64,000 nt of DNA, taken from Monomorium pharaonis (lineage: Eukaryota > Arthropoda > Insecta > Hymenoptera > Formicidae). A program made the position numbers and the translations under genes. A model generated the notes under the pieces. That model made no database searches. It saw only the letters and a list, made by a program, of their open reading frames with translations, and was not told the DNA's origin. Of this stretch, positions 11,111-24,500 are shown piece after piece. Position 1 is the stretch's first letter. Every line of letters begins with the position of its first letter. The stretch covers positions 434,001 through 498,000 of the forward strand of contig NC_050471.1 in NCBI RefSeq assembly GCF_013373865.1, in the 5' to 3' direction.

Positions 11111-11579
11111 AATTCAGTACACATACACTGACTCTATTCTGATGCTGCCGTGACATGGTGCGAATGCAGAGTAGAATTATTTTATGCGTATAGCATGTAG
11201 TACTAGCACGGAGTAAGAGGAGTATGATGTTTATAGCGTGTGAATAGAGGAAGTGGCCCCGTTTTTATCCCCCTAATTGGGAGAGGATCCGCTGAAAGCA
11301 TGGAGAATAGACATCAGGAGGACGATCAAAGGCAAAAAAGGTGAGACCAAACTCCGTCATAAGTTAAGTGCTATAAGTGCCAATAGATGGTGCTGAGTTT
11401 GCATTACTTAAAGCTATATGGGAGAAAGGAGTAATGGGAGAGAGTAGAAATATTCTCATTTTGATTCAAATATGGTAATTAGAATAAAAAATAATTAACA
11501 AAACACGTCCATACACGCTCGCGTTCGAAAAAAAACTTTTTAAATGCTGTATAAGTGCGGGACTGACATAATGTTTATA

Positions 11580-11852
11580 CAGGGAGTCCGAAAATTTTTG
11601 ACATATTGCTTGTATAGAGATAGAACTAGGATAGTCGCTAGGAAATTGTTTAAAAGTTTCGTTGGGCAGTCTTATCTCGCCTCGCACTGTCGCGCACTTG
11701 TCTGTATTCGGCGGTCAGGCAAAATTGTTATTCTTTCTTAATTAATAACTTGTTAATTATTGCGACAATTTTTAAATGATAGAGGACTTTTCTACTCAAT
11801 TTGGTCCGTTCTACCTCTATGCACGCGCTGTCAAAAATTTTCGGCCTCCCTG
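11580..11852. mobile_element. Tc1/mariner-type MITE, TA target duplication
   Basis: 273 bp between TA dinucleotides (11578-11579 and 11853-11854). The TIRs CAGGGAGTCCGAAAATTTTT and the inverse of AAAATTTTCGGCCTCCCTG match with one or two differences over 24 bases. Confidence 0.85.
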
Positions 11853-12090
11853 TATGATTGGTGCAGAGATGTGACAAAAGTGACACTTTTATAGTATAAA
11901 ATTTATACCATTCTCTAACTATTTCACGGAATCCGATTTCAGCACGGATTTTCATAATGGATTCTTTTATGGATCGTCCTCCTAGTCTCTATTCTTCATG
12001 GCTGAAAGAAATGAATTCTTATTCATGGCCACCATTTGAAGAGAGGGAGAGGGAAGGAGAGGAGAGAGGAGGGAGAGAAGCAGAGATAAT

Positions 12091-12170
12091 GGCTGCGTTC
12101 AGCGGAAAAAATTTCTCAGTGAGCATCTTATGTTGCGCTCCCAACAGTTTGCGGTTTCTGCTGAACGCAC
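12091..12170. mobile_element. Short GCTGCGTTCAGCGG MITE
   Basis: GGCTGCGTTCAGCGGAAAAA at the left and TTTCTGCTGAACGCAC at the right. It is an internally reduced copy of the family at 6119-6279. Confidence 0.6.
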
Positions 12171-12230
12171 TTTTATCAGATGTGCCATCAGCAAGATGGC
12201 GCTGATCATAGTGCAAATTTGAAACTTATA

Positions 12231-12304
12231 ATAAGCTTACTGTGGTACTGTGACTCTCACCAGAGTCGGATATCCATTTGGGGAATAACAATAAGCTTAC
12301 TGTG
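12231..12304. repeat. Short direct repeat around 46 bases
   Basis: ATAAGCTTACTGTG occurs at 12231-12244 and 12291-12304. This may be a small duplication or a target duplication. Confidence 0.4.
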
Positions 12305-13502
12305 AAACATCCTGCATATATATATATATATTTTTTTTTATATAAACATTTGACTACTGATTATTACTATCAAGTATCAATTCGAAAGGAGATTCAAAAA
12401 TTAATTATTGAAGAAGAAAAAAGATCTACAAACAAGGGGAAACTAATATTATTAACAAAAATAATAGATTTAATATTATTTATTGCGATGGACGAAGCTA
12501 TAAATTTAAATAACGTTATAAATAATATAGAGACTTAGGTCTTGAAATGCCTTTAATTTATGGATCGCGAAATTGTAATTTTCTTTCATTATATTTTTCT
12601 AATAAAAGTTTTGTATTTTGTCTTGTCCAATTAAATGTTGTCTCCTTAGGATCTGTAACATAAACGTACATTATTTTATCACACGTTTGCATGCATGTAT
12701 GTATATGTGTAAATATTTGCAAAATATAAATTTAAATTTTATATATATGTACATACCAATATTTTCTTTTTCTGTATTGTCTACTACACCTATCGCTTTA
12801 CTAGAGGTTATATTACTTGATAAATATTTATTAAAAAATTTTGCATCTAAAAATAATCAAATTTGCATATTATAATTACATATAATTTTAAAATTATTGT
12901 GCGTATATATAGATACATACCATTTTGTAATCTTTTATGAATGTTGTTTGAGGTACTGATACTGTAAGTAATGTTATTATAATCGTATAATAACTCTTGT
13001 ACGTCCAGTTTTTAAAATCTTTTTTTGGACTTCTTCCTTTTCTCCTAGAATTAAATTATTCTAAATATATTTTTTAAGTAGTTTTAATTCCGAGTAACCG
13101 AGTTAAAAAATATAATTAAGTGTGATATTTTCCAACTAATTATTCAAAATATAGATACGGACTTTTATTATATCTTTTAAGTTCATAATATAATAATCTT
13201 ACCTGTTTACTATCGTACTTATTCCAACTTTCCTTTTTTTCTATAAGATCTTTAGTGTGCCCTCAGCACGCTCAATGTATTCTGGCTGTTTGGACATTTT
13301 TTCTCAAGTTTTTCCTTGGTTATAGAAACTCCAACAGTTTTACATTTAACCTCTTTAGCGAGTCCTTCAACTTTCCTTGTGTTGTTATAGGTTAAGTGCT
13401 CAACTGCTCTTGCAACACGTTCCAAATGTAGCGTACTTTTAGTATGATGGAAAAAATGGCGACCGCTCAGCAAACATGTTGCAAGAGCATAAACCGCTAC
13501 GT

Positions 13503-13562
13503 GGCGTTCAGCAGAAAATCTTACAACAGTTCCACCGCTACATTCTCCGCTGAACGCAGCCA
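13503..13562. mobile_element. Minimal GCGTTCAGC MITE copy
   Basis: GGCGTTCAGCAGAAAATC and TTCTCCGCTGAACGCAGCC are inverted around only about 25 bases. It retains ACAGTTCCACCGCTACATTC from the family. Confidence 0.6.
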
Positions 13563-13848
13563 ATATCATCTTTCTGAAAATACAACTCACAAATGCGACT
13601 TGTTTGGCTAAAAGTATCAACACCTCTTGCAGCAATGTCACTGTCATGCCAATTGTCGAATATTTTTTCCGGGCAAGTTGTAAAAAGGCTTTTCTTTATG
13701 GAAGCATCTTTTTTTCACCTTTTGTAGTACATCCACGTATCCAATACACCATTTCACAATATAAATACATAGATAAACAGAAATACAGCCGGACTGATCG
13801 GGTAAGGTTAATTATTGCAAATGGCGTCTATGAATAAGAATCCATTCA

Positions 13849-14036
13849 TTGATATGTAGAATAGACTGCTGGTCGCAGCGGAAGGGAAAATCGGACGTGA
13901 GAGGCAGTTCGTGTTCAACACGAACCAATCAAATTTAATAAAAAGAGAGGGAACGAGACTGCAACTTATCTGCCTCTCATTCTATTCGCCCGGTTTCCCC
14001 TTCCACTACGACCAGCGGTCCATTCTACATGTCGAT
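13849..14036. mobile_element. 188-bp palindromic element with 10-bp target duplication (MULE-like)
   Basis: Identical GAATCCATTC flanks at 13839-13848 and 14037-14046. The inverted arms of about 65 bp begin at once with ATTGATATGTAGAATAGACT and, from the other end, ATCGACATGTAGAATGGACC. Long TIRs plus 9-11 bp duplications are typical of Mutator-like elements. Confidence 0.75.
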
Positions 14037-14184
14037 GAATCCATTCCTTTCAACGGACATTTTCCTTATTAAGGGACAAAAACGAGACCACTTTTGTTTT
14101 ACAGAGATTGTACTCTTCTACTCTTACTTCGTGAGTACTAGGTAGACCAATATGGTATAATTAAGTTAGCGCGAGCAAAATAGT

Positions 14185-14336
14185 ATAATTATGGGAAGCA
14201 TCCAGAGTGGCCACATTCAGATTGACCACAGCCATTAACAGGTGATTGCTGTGGCTTTTCTCTTATATCCACTAATTAGAACATTGTTTTTTAAATTATC
14301 CACTTGATGTGGTCATTCTGGTGCTACTCATAATTA
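14185..14336. mobile_element. Short palindromic MITE
   Basis: Left ATAATTATGGGAAGCATCCA is inverted on the right as GGTGCTACTCATAATTAT. GTGGCCACATT mirrors ATGTGGTCATTC. About 35-bp TIRs. Confidence 0.65.
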
Positions 14337-14907
14337 TGTATGTATTATAATTATATATACATAATATATATAATGTATGTTATAATTGATATTATGTTTA
14401 TTAATATGTATAATAAATATTATGTATGTTAATTAAAGTGCATATTTTTTGTCATATTATACTTTAATCTGATTACACTGACATATATTCGGAACATTCC
14501 GAATATATAACACCGGAAAAGTGCGCACTAATGCAAGTGTACTATTATTTGCCGTATACATATATGGCGCGCTTAGTCTCACGGTTATCATTTCATTGTC
14601 AGGTTAAGTCACATATATAATACTCATATATTGGTAGCATCGGGCTTATTCCATAGGAGTGGGTGAGATCAAGGAGAGATAGACGTAGTGAAAATCGTGT
14701 ACCTGCGTCGTTGTACGCAAGCGTGGCACATAGTAATAGGGACGCGCGGTAACAGGAGTGACTTTTGCGCGTGCGCAAAACTATTAAGGTACACCTAATA
14801 ACACCGTAATGTTTTTATCGTCTTCTGAGCCCAACTAGCAATATGAATATTATATATGTATATGAGTTAGGTATCACTGTACACGCACTGTATATCGCAT
14901 TCCAAAT

Positions 14908-14955
14908 GTGTGTGTGTGGGGGGGGGGGTGCGTGTGTGTATGCGTGCGTGTGTGT
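14908..14955. repeat. GT-rich microsatellite with a run of ten G
   Basis: TGTGTGTG, then a ten-base G run, then GT/GC-mixed repeat. Confidence 0.85.
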
Positions 14956-15051
14956 AGATAAAGTATATTGTATTTTTTAATGTTATTAAAATTATATTTG
15001 TTATTGATATTGCAATTGGTTAAAATTAAAATATTTATATCATTTTATTAT

Positions 15052-15061
15052 TTTATTTATT
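15052..15061 (-). other. Candidate EMC3 polyadenylation signals
   Basis: Two overlapping AATAAA hexamers on the minus strand (TTTATT at 15052-15057 and 15056-15061) lie about 130 bases past the EMC3 stop. Confidence 0.5.
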
Positions 15062-15190
15062 AAAGCCAAAAATTCTTCCATTATAATTAAAACAGACACA
15101 CGCTGCAAATTACTATTTAACTTATTAATAAATTAAATTATTTAGAATTTATACGGTAATTGTAATTACTAAACATTAATTTGCTTTGCT

Positions 15191-15549
15191 TTAATGATAT
15201 ATACTATCAGCCATGTCCACTTTCGATTGGATACCCATGAGTTCAACGTCTATTCCCTGCAGCGCCCAATTATGTTCACAGATCTCCAATGCTTCCCATT
15301 CAGACTTAAAGGCTGCTTTTGGATCAGGCGGCATAGACATTGCAGCTCCCGATACTTGATCTTGCACTAGTCTTGTGGTGTCCGCAGCATTATTCTCGCC
15401 AAGTACAAGTGTATAAATGGATCTTAATCCAAATACATTGAGAAAATACCACGAAGCTGAAGAAACCCATGCAGCGTCCAGCGTAACTAATTCTATACCC
15501 CGTTGTAACATTGGCTTGAATCGTAGCGTTAATGGAAATGGCACTTTAG
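15191..15549 (-). CDS. EMC3: EMC3 exon 3 with stop
   Basis: Starts after TTCTAG with CT, completing Thr, then KVPFPLTLRFKPML. It holds the third membrane segment, the GENNAADTTR motif and FKSEWEALEICEHNW, and ends at a stop after DMADSIYH. Confidence 0.94.
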
Positions 15550-18500
15550 CTAGAATTAAAACGCATTTATGTTAAAAATTATGTTACACAAGAGCCTTGA
15601 AAAAGCCTAGATACTTTTCTACTTTGTCTTGATGATTTTTTAGATTTTTAGAAATTTTTTAAGAAAATGCGTAAATTTTTTTTAATTTACTCAAAATTAA
15701 TTTTGTTTTTTATTATTGTGTAAAGATTAATTTTTTTTTTTTAATAACAATCCTATCTATAAAAGGCATGTAAAGTCGATTGCTCGCATTTCTCGAAGAT
15801 CATTGTTGTCGCTTTTCCGCGATGCCAATTGGTTCTCTCGCTGCGCTTACTTCGTGTTGCAAGAGTAGCTGTCATTGCAATTGAATTTTGACAGCTGTCA
15901 AATTTGTATAAATATTATCTATACATTTATTGTTGTAATTTATTTTTAAAAGGTAAAAAATAAAAATTCAAGTAGCGCGCGCGAAGCACGCGTCTGTGGT
16001 GTCTAGTGGTATATAAACTTGAAATATTTTTTATATTCTTTGATAATAATGGTATAAATATTTATTTTAAATATTTTTATAAATGTTTATCATAATTTTT
16101 TTAATACTTGACAAACTCAGACATAAAAATATGTACAAATAATTTAGCTTCCGAAACGGACCAATCTCCAATTTAGTTCAAATTTTGGAAATTTCATTTA
16201 GTGAAAAAAAAACATATGCAAGGATTTTTGGCGACTCAAAAAAAATTTTTTTTAATGTCGTTAAGTAGGAAATCCATAATTTGTAGACAAAAATTTAAAT
16301 GTGTGTGTGTGTGTGTGTGTTTGTGTGTGACCACAGCAAAGCAATGTCTTTGTTTACTTTTTTTATGGGTGCACTTGTAAAATGAGTAAGTGTTAATTCC
16401 GTTACCAGACATTGTATTAAAAACCTGCAAACACATGTGAACTTTACTTTGTTTGCAGTGTGCACATGGGTTAGCGACTTGGATGGGGTGCGTGCGTGAG
16501 TGAGTGAATGAGTGAGTGAGTGAGTGAGTGAGTGAGTGAGTGAGAGCGAGTAAGAGTGAGTGAGGATTGAGTGAGGAGTGAGCGAGAAGTGAGCCGGGAG
16601 TGAGCCGGGAGTGAGCGAGGAGTGAGCCGGGAGTGAGCCAGGAATGAGCGAGGAGTGAGCGAGGAGTGAGCGAGGAGTGAGCGAGTGAGTGAGCGAGGAG
16701 TGAGCGAGGAGGGAGCGAGGAGGGAGCGAGGAGTGAGCCGGGAGTAAGCCGGGAGTGAGTCGGGAGTGAGCCGGGAGTGAGTCGGGAGTGAACCGGGAGT
16801 AAGCCGGGAGTGAGCCGGGAGTGAGTCGGGAGTTAGCGACGAGTGAGCCGGGAGTAAGCCGGGAGTGAGCCGGGAGTGAGTCGGGAGTAAGCCGGGAGTG
16901 AGTCGGGAGTGAGTCGGGAGTGAGCCGGGAGTGAGCCAGGAGTGAACGAGTGAGTGAGCGAGGAGTGAGCGAGGAGTGAGCGAGTGAGTGAGCGAGGAGT
17001 GAGCCGGGAGTGAGCCAGGAATGAGCGAGGAGTGAGCCGGGAGTGAGCCGGAAGTGAGCGAGGAGTGAGCCGGGAGTGAGCGAGGAATGAGCCGGGAGTG
17101 AACCGGGAGTGAGCCGGGAGTGAGCCAGAAGTGAACGAGTGAGTGAGCGAGGAGTGAGCGAGTGAGTGAGCGAGTGAGTGAGCGAGTGAGTGAGCGAAGA
17201 GTGAGCCGGGAGTGAACCGGGAGTAAGCCGGGAGTGAGTCGGGAGTGAGCCGGGAGTGAGTCGGGAGTGAGTCGGGAGTGAACCGGGAGTAAGCCGGGAG
17301 TGAGCCGGGAGTGAGCCGGGAGTGAGTCGGGAGTTAGCGAGGAGTGAGCCGAGAGTGAGTCGGGAGTTAGCGAGGAGTGAGCCGGGAGTGAGTCGGGAGT
17401 GAACCGGGAGTAAGCCGGGAGTGAGTCGGGAGTGAGCCGGGAGTGAGTCGGGAGTGAGCCGGGAGTGAGTCGGGAGTGAACCGGGAGTGAACCGGGAGTG
17501 AGCCGGGAGTGAACCGGGAGTGAGCCGGGAGTGAGCCGGGAGTGAGCCAGGAGTGAACGAGTGAGTGAGCGAGGAGTGAGTAAGGAGTGAGTGAGTGAGT
17601 GAATGAGAGTGAGTGAGGAGTGAGTGAGGAGTGAGTGAGTGAGTGAGTGAGTGAGCGAGGAGTGAGCGCGTAAGCGAGCTGGCGAGTGAGCGAGGAGTGA
17701 GCCAGTGAGTGAGTGAGTGTGTGAGTGAGTGAGTGAAAAAGGGTGGAAGGGAGGGAGCAAACGAGCGAACGTAACTAGATAAATATGTAGCTAGGTAGCT
17801 AGATAGCAGTAAGTATGCAAGTAGGTATGTATGTTGGTAGGTATGTAGGTATGTATGTATGTATAATTAAACTTTACATTTTTTTATTTAAAATTGCAGA
17901 AGACGTTTGATTAATGTAAACGAAAGATAGAGAAAATCAAATTGCAATTATTATTATTTTTAAAGTAAAAAGTCAAATAGCGCGCGCGCAGCGCGCGCTT
18001 GTAATGTTCTAGTTATATAAATAATTCATGAGCAATAGAACTAGGATTAGGTTGATAATTTTGTTCATTTTAATTTTGTCCAATTTTATACCAATATATA
18101 ATACTAAGCCAAAACCCCCTAGTGCCAAGTTTTATAAAAATTCGTAACTCTATGTAATTGTTATTAAATCTTTCTTCAGTACGTGTGAACACGTACTCCA
18201 CTGTTTGAGCTCAGTCGCCTAAGCGAGTATGTGTATACATGTATTCCACAGTTAAGGGGTTAATCTCAAATTCGTATATAGACCTTAAAAACCCGGTAAT
18301 AACGATTACAATAAAAATTAAACTACTATTTTTTTTCCATGACGTGTATATACGTTATCCATAGTCAAGGAGTTAAAGTCTTCATATACGAATTTAAAAA
18401 ATTTATTAGAGTAAATACACCTAATAAAATAACTCAAAATTTGAGAAATAAAACATCAGGTTGATTCTTATAAAACTCGGTTCAAGAAGATAGATTTTCA

Positions 18501-21500
18501 TGGCGATCCATTGGTATCTGTTTTGGAGGTTGCTGTATACGAATGTAAAATCAAAATTAGAAAATTCGATATTGCAGAGTATGGCAATTTTTAATTAAGA
18601 AATTTTTTGAATTTTTATAAGTATATAACAGGATTTTCTACATTTGCACATGAATTTGAAGTTTGCCTTTGATTATTTATTGAAAAAATAAAAAAACATG
18701 GATATATCTGCAATTTGATACAAATCCAACCACAAAAACTTTCTCCATTTTTGACCCACTTTTAGTTAGTTTTGAAATCGTTTCCAAATCAAAGATATTT
18801 GAATTCAAATTCAACAATTTTATAATATTTTTGTCTTCGATTTTTTTAATGAATATAATGCTAAATGATAGTTTATGATGAAACATTAATCACAGCAAAA
18901 TTTTACAATGAGTATACAATTAGTTTCAGAGGTCAAAGTGGTTAACATCTACTAAGAAAGTATGACACTAATATCGACACTTGAAAGCATAAACTTTTGT
19001 TGGATTTTTTTGAAACACAGTACCTATGGGTTCTTTGAGTTCCTGAGATTACGAATCTGATGTTAGATCTTAAAAATTCAAGTTAAGGGGGTGTTAACCA
19101 CTCTGATCCCCTATATCTCTGAAACTAATAGTATGCTCATCATAAAACTTTTCTGCGATTAATGTATCATCATCATTTCATCATTTAACATTTATATCCT
19201 ATCCTATCCTATCTAAAAAAAGATTCTATCATTTAACATTATATTCTACTAGTCCTATCCTATCCTATCCTTTCCTTTCTAAAAAAGGGAATGGCATCGA
19301 TACTCGCATCTCTCGAAGTATTGTTGTCGCTTTTCCGCAATGCCGATCGAACGTGTGTGAAGTTAGCATCTCAAAGTTTAGCATCTCATAAAAATACTGC
19401 AGAATTACTTGCACCCAGCATAGTTCTACAGTTCTTGATAAGATTCAACAATAATTCTGTTGAATTACATATTTTAAATAAATTTTTATAAATGAGATGC
19501 TAACATCCAAAATCACATAATAGCATCTCACCGGATTTCGAATATACGACCACAATATGTTTAAAAAATGTTTTAATTAACTTTTTAAAAAATTATTGTA
19601 CGCGTCCGGAACTATATGAGAACTGCGTTAAAATAAATAGAACTGTCGATATTCGATTAGCACTTCACGCCTAGCCTTCAAAATTCAAGTTTTTTGGGAA
19701 ATATAATTGTTTAAAAAATGTTTCAATTAATTATATCACCTGAATTCTATATAAAATTATTGTACGCGTCCGGAACTATATGAAAACTGCGTTAAAATAA
19801 ATTAATCTGTCGATATTCGATTAGCACTTCACGTCTAGCATTCAAAATTCAAGTTTTCCGAGCAAAGTAATTGTTTAAAAGATGTTTTAATTAATTATAA
19901 CACCGTAACTTTTTAAAAAACCATTGTACGCCTCCAGAACTATATGAAAACTGCGTTGAAATAGATAGAACTGTCGATATTAGATTAGCACTTCACGTCT
20001 AGCCTTCAAAATTCAAGTTTTCCGAGCAAAATAATTGTTTAAAAAATGTTTTAATTTATTATGACACCGTCACTTTTTAAAAAATTATTGTACGCGTCCA
20101 GAACTATATGAAAACTGCGTTAAAATAAATAGAACTGTCGATATTCGATTAGCATCTTACATCTAGCCCTCAAAATTTAAGTTTTCCGGGCAAAATAATC
20201 GTTTAAAAAATATTTTATTTAATTATATCACCGTAACTATTTAAAAAATTATTGTACGCGTCCGGAACTATATGAGAACTGCGTTAAAATAAATCGAATT
20301 GTTGATATTCGATTAGCATTTCACGTCTAGCACTCAAAATTCAAGTTTTCCGGGCAAAATAATTGTTTAAAAAATGTTTTAATTATTTATATCACCGGAT
20401 CTCTTTAGAAAATTATTGTACGCGTCCATATCTATATGGGAACTGCGTTGAAAGAAATAGAACTGTCGATATCCGATCAGCATCTCATGTCTAGACCTAT
20501 AAATATAAGTTTTCCATCAAGATAGTTGTTGAAAAATACTTTCTAAATTTTTTAAATTAATTAATTTTGTCTATCTAAGATGCCAATTACACCAAATCCA
20601 CGTGCGCAGACGTACACGCATATATACGTATGTTTTGTAACAAAAAAATTTTTTTTATTAATTTAATCATCAGAACTATTGATAGGACGTCTCTAAACTA
20701 TAGAACTCTATAGATTTAGTCTTTTCTGTGGTCGTATATTCGAAATACGGTGAGATGCTATTATGTGATTTTGGAAGTTAGCATCTCATTTATAAAAATT
20801 TACTTAAAATAGGTAATTCAACGAATCTATTGTTGAAACATATCCAGAACTGTAGAACTATGCTGGATGCAAGTAATTCTGCAGTATTTTTATGAAATGC
20901 TAAACTTTGAGATGCTAACTTCACACACGTGCCAATTGGTTCTCTCGTTGCGCTTACTTCGTGTTGCGAGAGTAATTATTGCGATTGAATTTTGACCGCT
21001 GTCAAATTTGTATAAATGGTTATCTATACCGGAAGAAACCGGTTTTTATTAATTAGTTAGCACACATAAGATGTATATTCAGCTTATGCCCGATTTCTTC
21101 ACGTTCAGTTATCTTGCGGTTAAAATTATCCAGGAGATAAACTACCAGATCCATGCACGTGATTGGTTAAACTTGATATTTATCCTCCGGATAACTTTAT
21201 TGGGAAGTGAAGAAATCGGGCATTAGAAACAAAAACCAATCATAGTAAAGAATCACTGAGCGTTTAGAATCACTGATCTACTCCGTCTGATGAATGGTGC
21301 CTAGCTAGTAAGCTGTAATAATCAAAATATTATAATCCTAATATGTCTAACCTAATTTATAATACTTGTATATAAAAACAGGTAAATGTTTACTTTGACC
21401 CGCTCTACTCCGATTTCGATGAAATTATACTCAATCGACGCGTTTTAGCATAAAACGAAAGAATCTGGAAGAAACAAGCATCAGTTTCTTCCGCGAAGCG

Positions 21501-24500
21501 AGATATTAATCTTTAAAACTGACGACTTGGCAGGTTACATGTCATACCGACGAAATGTTGGGACTGAACATAGTCCCGTGGCCATATATGCGCATGCTGA
21601 CTGGATTAATTATTGCAGAGAGGTGTATATTGTATTTTGGTAGCAGCGACTTTCACGCGAAACAAAAAAAAATTGATTGAGTGGAAGTCGCTGTTTTACC
21701 AAAACACAAATGATATGAACCAAAGATGAAGATAATTTTTTGTCGCCAGTAATTAAAACCAAAGAAAAACAAAAACTTAATATCGACAAACTGGCAAGTT
21801 CTTTATTCAATATCTAGTCATGATGTTTTGACCATGGCATTTGGTTCTTCTCAAGTACTGATTACAGATGTATTATTATTCGCGAGACAACAACCATTGA
21901 CGATTTTTGTGGTAGCGAATTCAATAAACAATAGAGAATTCAATAAACAATTCAATAAATTCAATAGAGAATTCAATAAACAATAATTCAAGAAACAAAT
22001 AATATGCAGGAGCGTGCGCATATATAGTCATGGGGCTATGTTCAATTGCAACATTTCCTCGGTATGACATGTATCGTAACCTGTCAAGTTGCCAGCCTTT
22101 AACGATAAAAATCTCGCTTCGCGGAGGAAACCAACGCTTATTTCTTCCAGATTCGTTTCATGCAAAAATGCATCGATCAAGTGTAATTTCATCGACATCG
22201 GAGTAGAGCGGGTCAAAGTAAACATTTACCTAAAAACAATAGACGTATAACTTCTTACATTTTTTTTAGTTTAGAGTTTGTTTCATTCATAAAGGTTACA
22301 GTCCACTTGACGCTACAAACGTTTCGAAGCATTCTTTGATTGGTCAATTCGTAAAATTCTTTGTTTCAATTGGTCAACTAAATGCTTCGAAGCATTTGTT
22401 AGTGGACCGCAGCCAAAGATATACACGTGAAGCACATATATAAAAAAAGAACAAAAAATTGTTAAGATCGTATAGAAAATGTTATCGATATTTTGATATC
22501 TTTGTTGTTGGATGATGATAAAATACATAACATGCTGTAATAATTTATAAAATATTGTGTACACAGTATTGAATACAGAATATACTTCACATAAGTCCAA
22601 ATACTGACGTTTCATATTATCTTCTGCTTAAACATCGTCCAAATTTCTTAACTAGCCAAAAATTGGCGTTTATGATGACTGTTGTTCAATTGATTTAAAA
22701 TTTAACTACAAAATTGGATAAAATGCAAAATATTGATCAAATTTTAAACTTTGATTCAAATTGTGAACTACATTGGAGAAAACGGGCATCAACCTTGCTT
22801 AATATTTTATTTAATATTTAAAATTTTGTTCTTATTTGTGATCACTTTCTAATAAAATTTATCTATTTTCTAATAGGATTATTGTTTTTGTCTGAAACAA
22901 TAATTATATTATTTATTAATTAAATAATTAAAATCTTATTTTTTATTAAAGTTTTTTAAAATCTGAATGAATGTCTTGTTAATACATCAATATTTTTCGA
23001 TGACACTAGTAAAATAGAAGTATTATATTATACAAATCTAAAATCATCACTTATATAAGACACAAGTATGTAAAACCTGATATCTCTTATAAATTTTTTA
23101 TCACTTTTATTATTATTAGCAACATTTTGTCAAAGAAAGCTGTGCAACAATTTATTTTCTTAGCCATTTTAAAGATAGATTTTAAGATCTTTAAAGAATA
23201 CTTTGTTATGTTCAAATCAGCATGTAATAACTTTAATAAAGTTTGATTTGCATTCAAATTTAAAAAAAATTAGATTTGACTCAAATTTGAGTATTTTTTA
23301 GAGATTTAATTCAATTTGATTGTGCAAATTCATAATTTGCATCTCTTGTAAAAAAAATCATATGTGATAAATATACAGAAAATATGAATATTCAACAAAT
23401 GTAATGCCACATACTTGTTACAAATCCAGAAAACATCCAGTTAATCCAACCACCAATCAATACCATAGGCAAAACATTGGTCACATTTCCCTTAAGCATC
23501 TCAGTCATCATATTTGGATCAGTCATAGGATTTTGGGAAACAGGAGGACGCTTCTGAGTCTTAAAATATCCAGTCTCCTCGTTATTGAAGAAATGTCTCC
23601 TAGTCATGAAACCTACTTTTGGTAAATACTGTCCGTTTTCTCGGAGCAGTCTAGAGCGTATCATTACTTGACTGAAAAATATTCATATCATAATTTTTGG
23701 TAATTTTCATATAGGAAATTTCTAAGAATATGATACACAAATGACTCAATTGCATCATTAACAATAAGTGATAAAATAACCTATGTGCATGATTTATGTT
23801 TGCATATATTTTAAAAACAATAAAAATATATTTCTTTAATCAATCAAAAAATATTTCTTTGTCTATACTATAAATATAGCATTATAAATCACATTAGGTT
23901 CGTTTTTTATTCCCGCACTAAACTGAACTAGTTCTGCACTAAAACTGAGCTGGTGTAAGCGAGAACTGAGAATGCAGATGGAAATAGAAAACGCTACAGT
24001 GCAAAACAATGCAACAATATAAAACAAATTCATATATTCTATACTATAATATATATATACTCTGAATATATCTAAATATATAACTAAATTTATAATTAAT
24101 ATCACAAAAGAACATTAGTATCACAAAAATAAACAGTAATATTACATAAGATTAAGCTAAAAAATAAATACAATAATAATAAATCTCCTTTAAACAAATA
24201 TATGATTTTTTTTTAGAATTATATCACATCTTTGCTCTATATCCAGAGTTGAGTATTAGTAACTATAGTTAAAAAGTTGTAAGTTAATAATAAAGTTAAA
24301 AAGTTAATAACTTTCAATTTAGTTAATTTTAAATAATTTAATTTTTAACTATAGTTTTTATTTTTGAAACGTATAAACTTTAACTTATTAACTGTTTTCT
24401 TAAATTACAAATTTTATCTAGACGAAAGAAAAAAATTATAAAATAAAAATACATTCCTGCATGAAAATAATTTTATTTCATAAAATTAATATTATAACTT

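Larger units (their letters stand above)
9570..15050. other. Intergenic region between NIT1 and EMC3 (convergent 3' ends)
   Basis: No host gene is recognised. Open frames at 12278-12538, and at 13252-13647 on the minus strand, are short, lack known motifs, or run through MITE termini. The stretch contains the MITEs listed separately. Confidence 0.6.
15550..23414. other. EMC3 intron 2 (7.9 kb), repeat-filled
   Basis: No coding exon or nested gene is recognised on either strand. It contains the minisatellite, the 164-bp-repeat element, an 852-bp TIR element and smaller MITEs. 17870-18660 and 22415-23390 are plain AT-rich sequence in which I see nothing specific. Confidence 0.7.

Noticed and set aside
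13252..13647. A 131-codon minus-strand frame
   Set aside because: Part of it is the translated terminus of a GCTGCGTTCAGC MITE, and the rest matches no family I recognise. It is probably fortuitous or transposon-derived.
16471..17760. A 429-codon open frame on the minus strand
   Set aside because: It is the 11-bp minisatellite read in translation. The unit has no stop in any phase, and there is no domain, no signal and no plausible start context.
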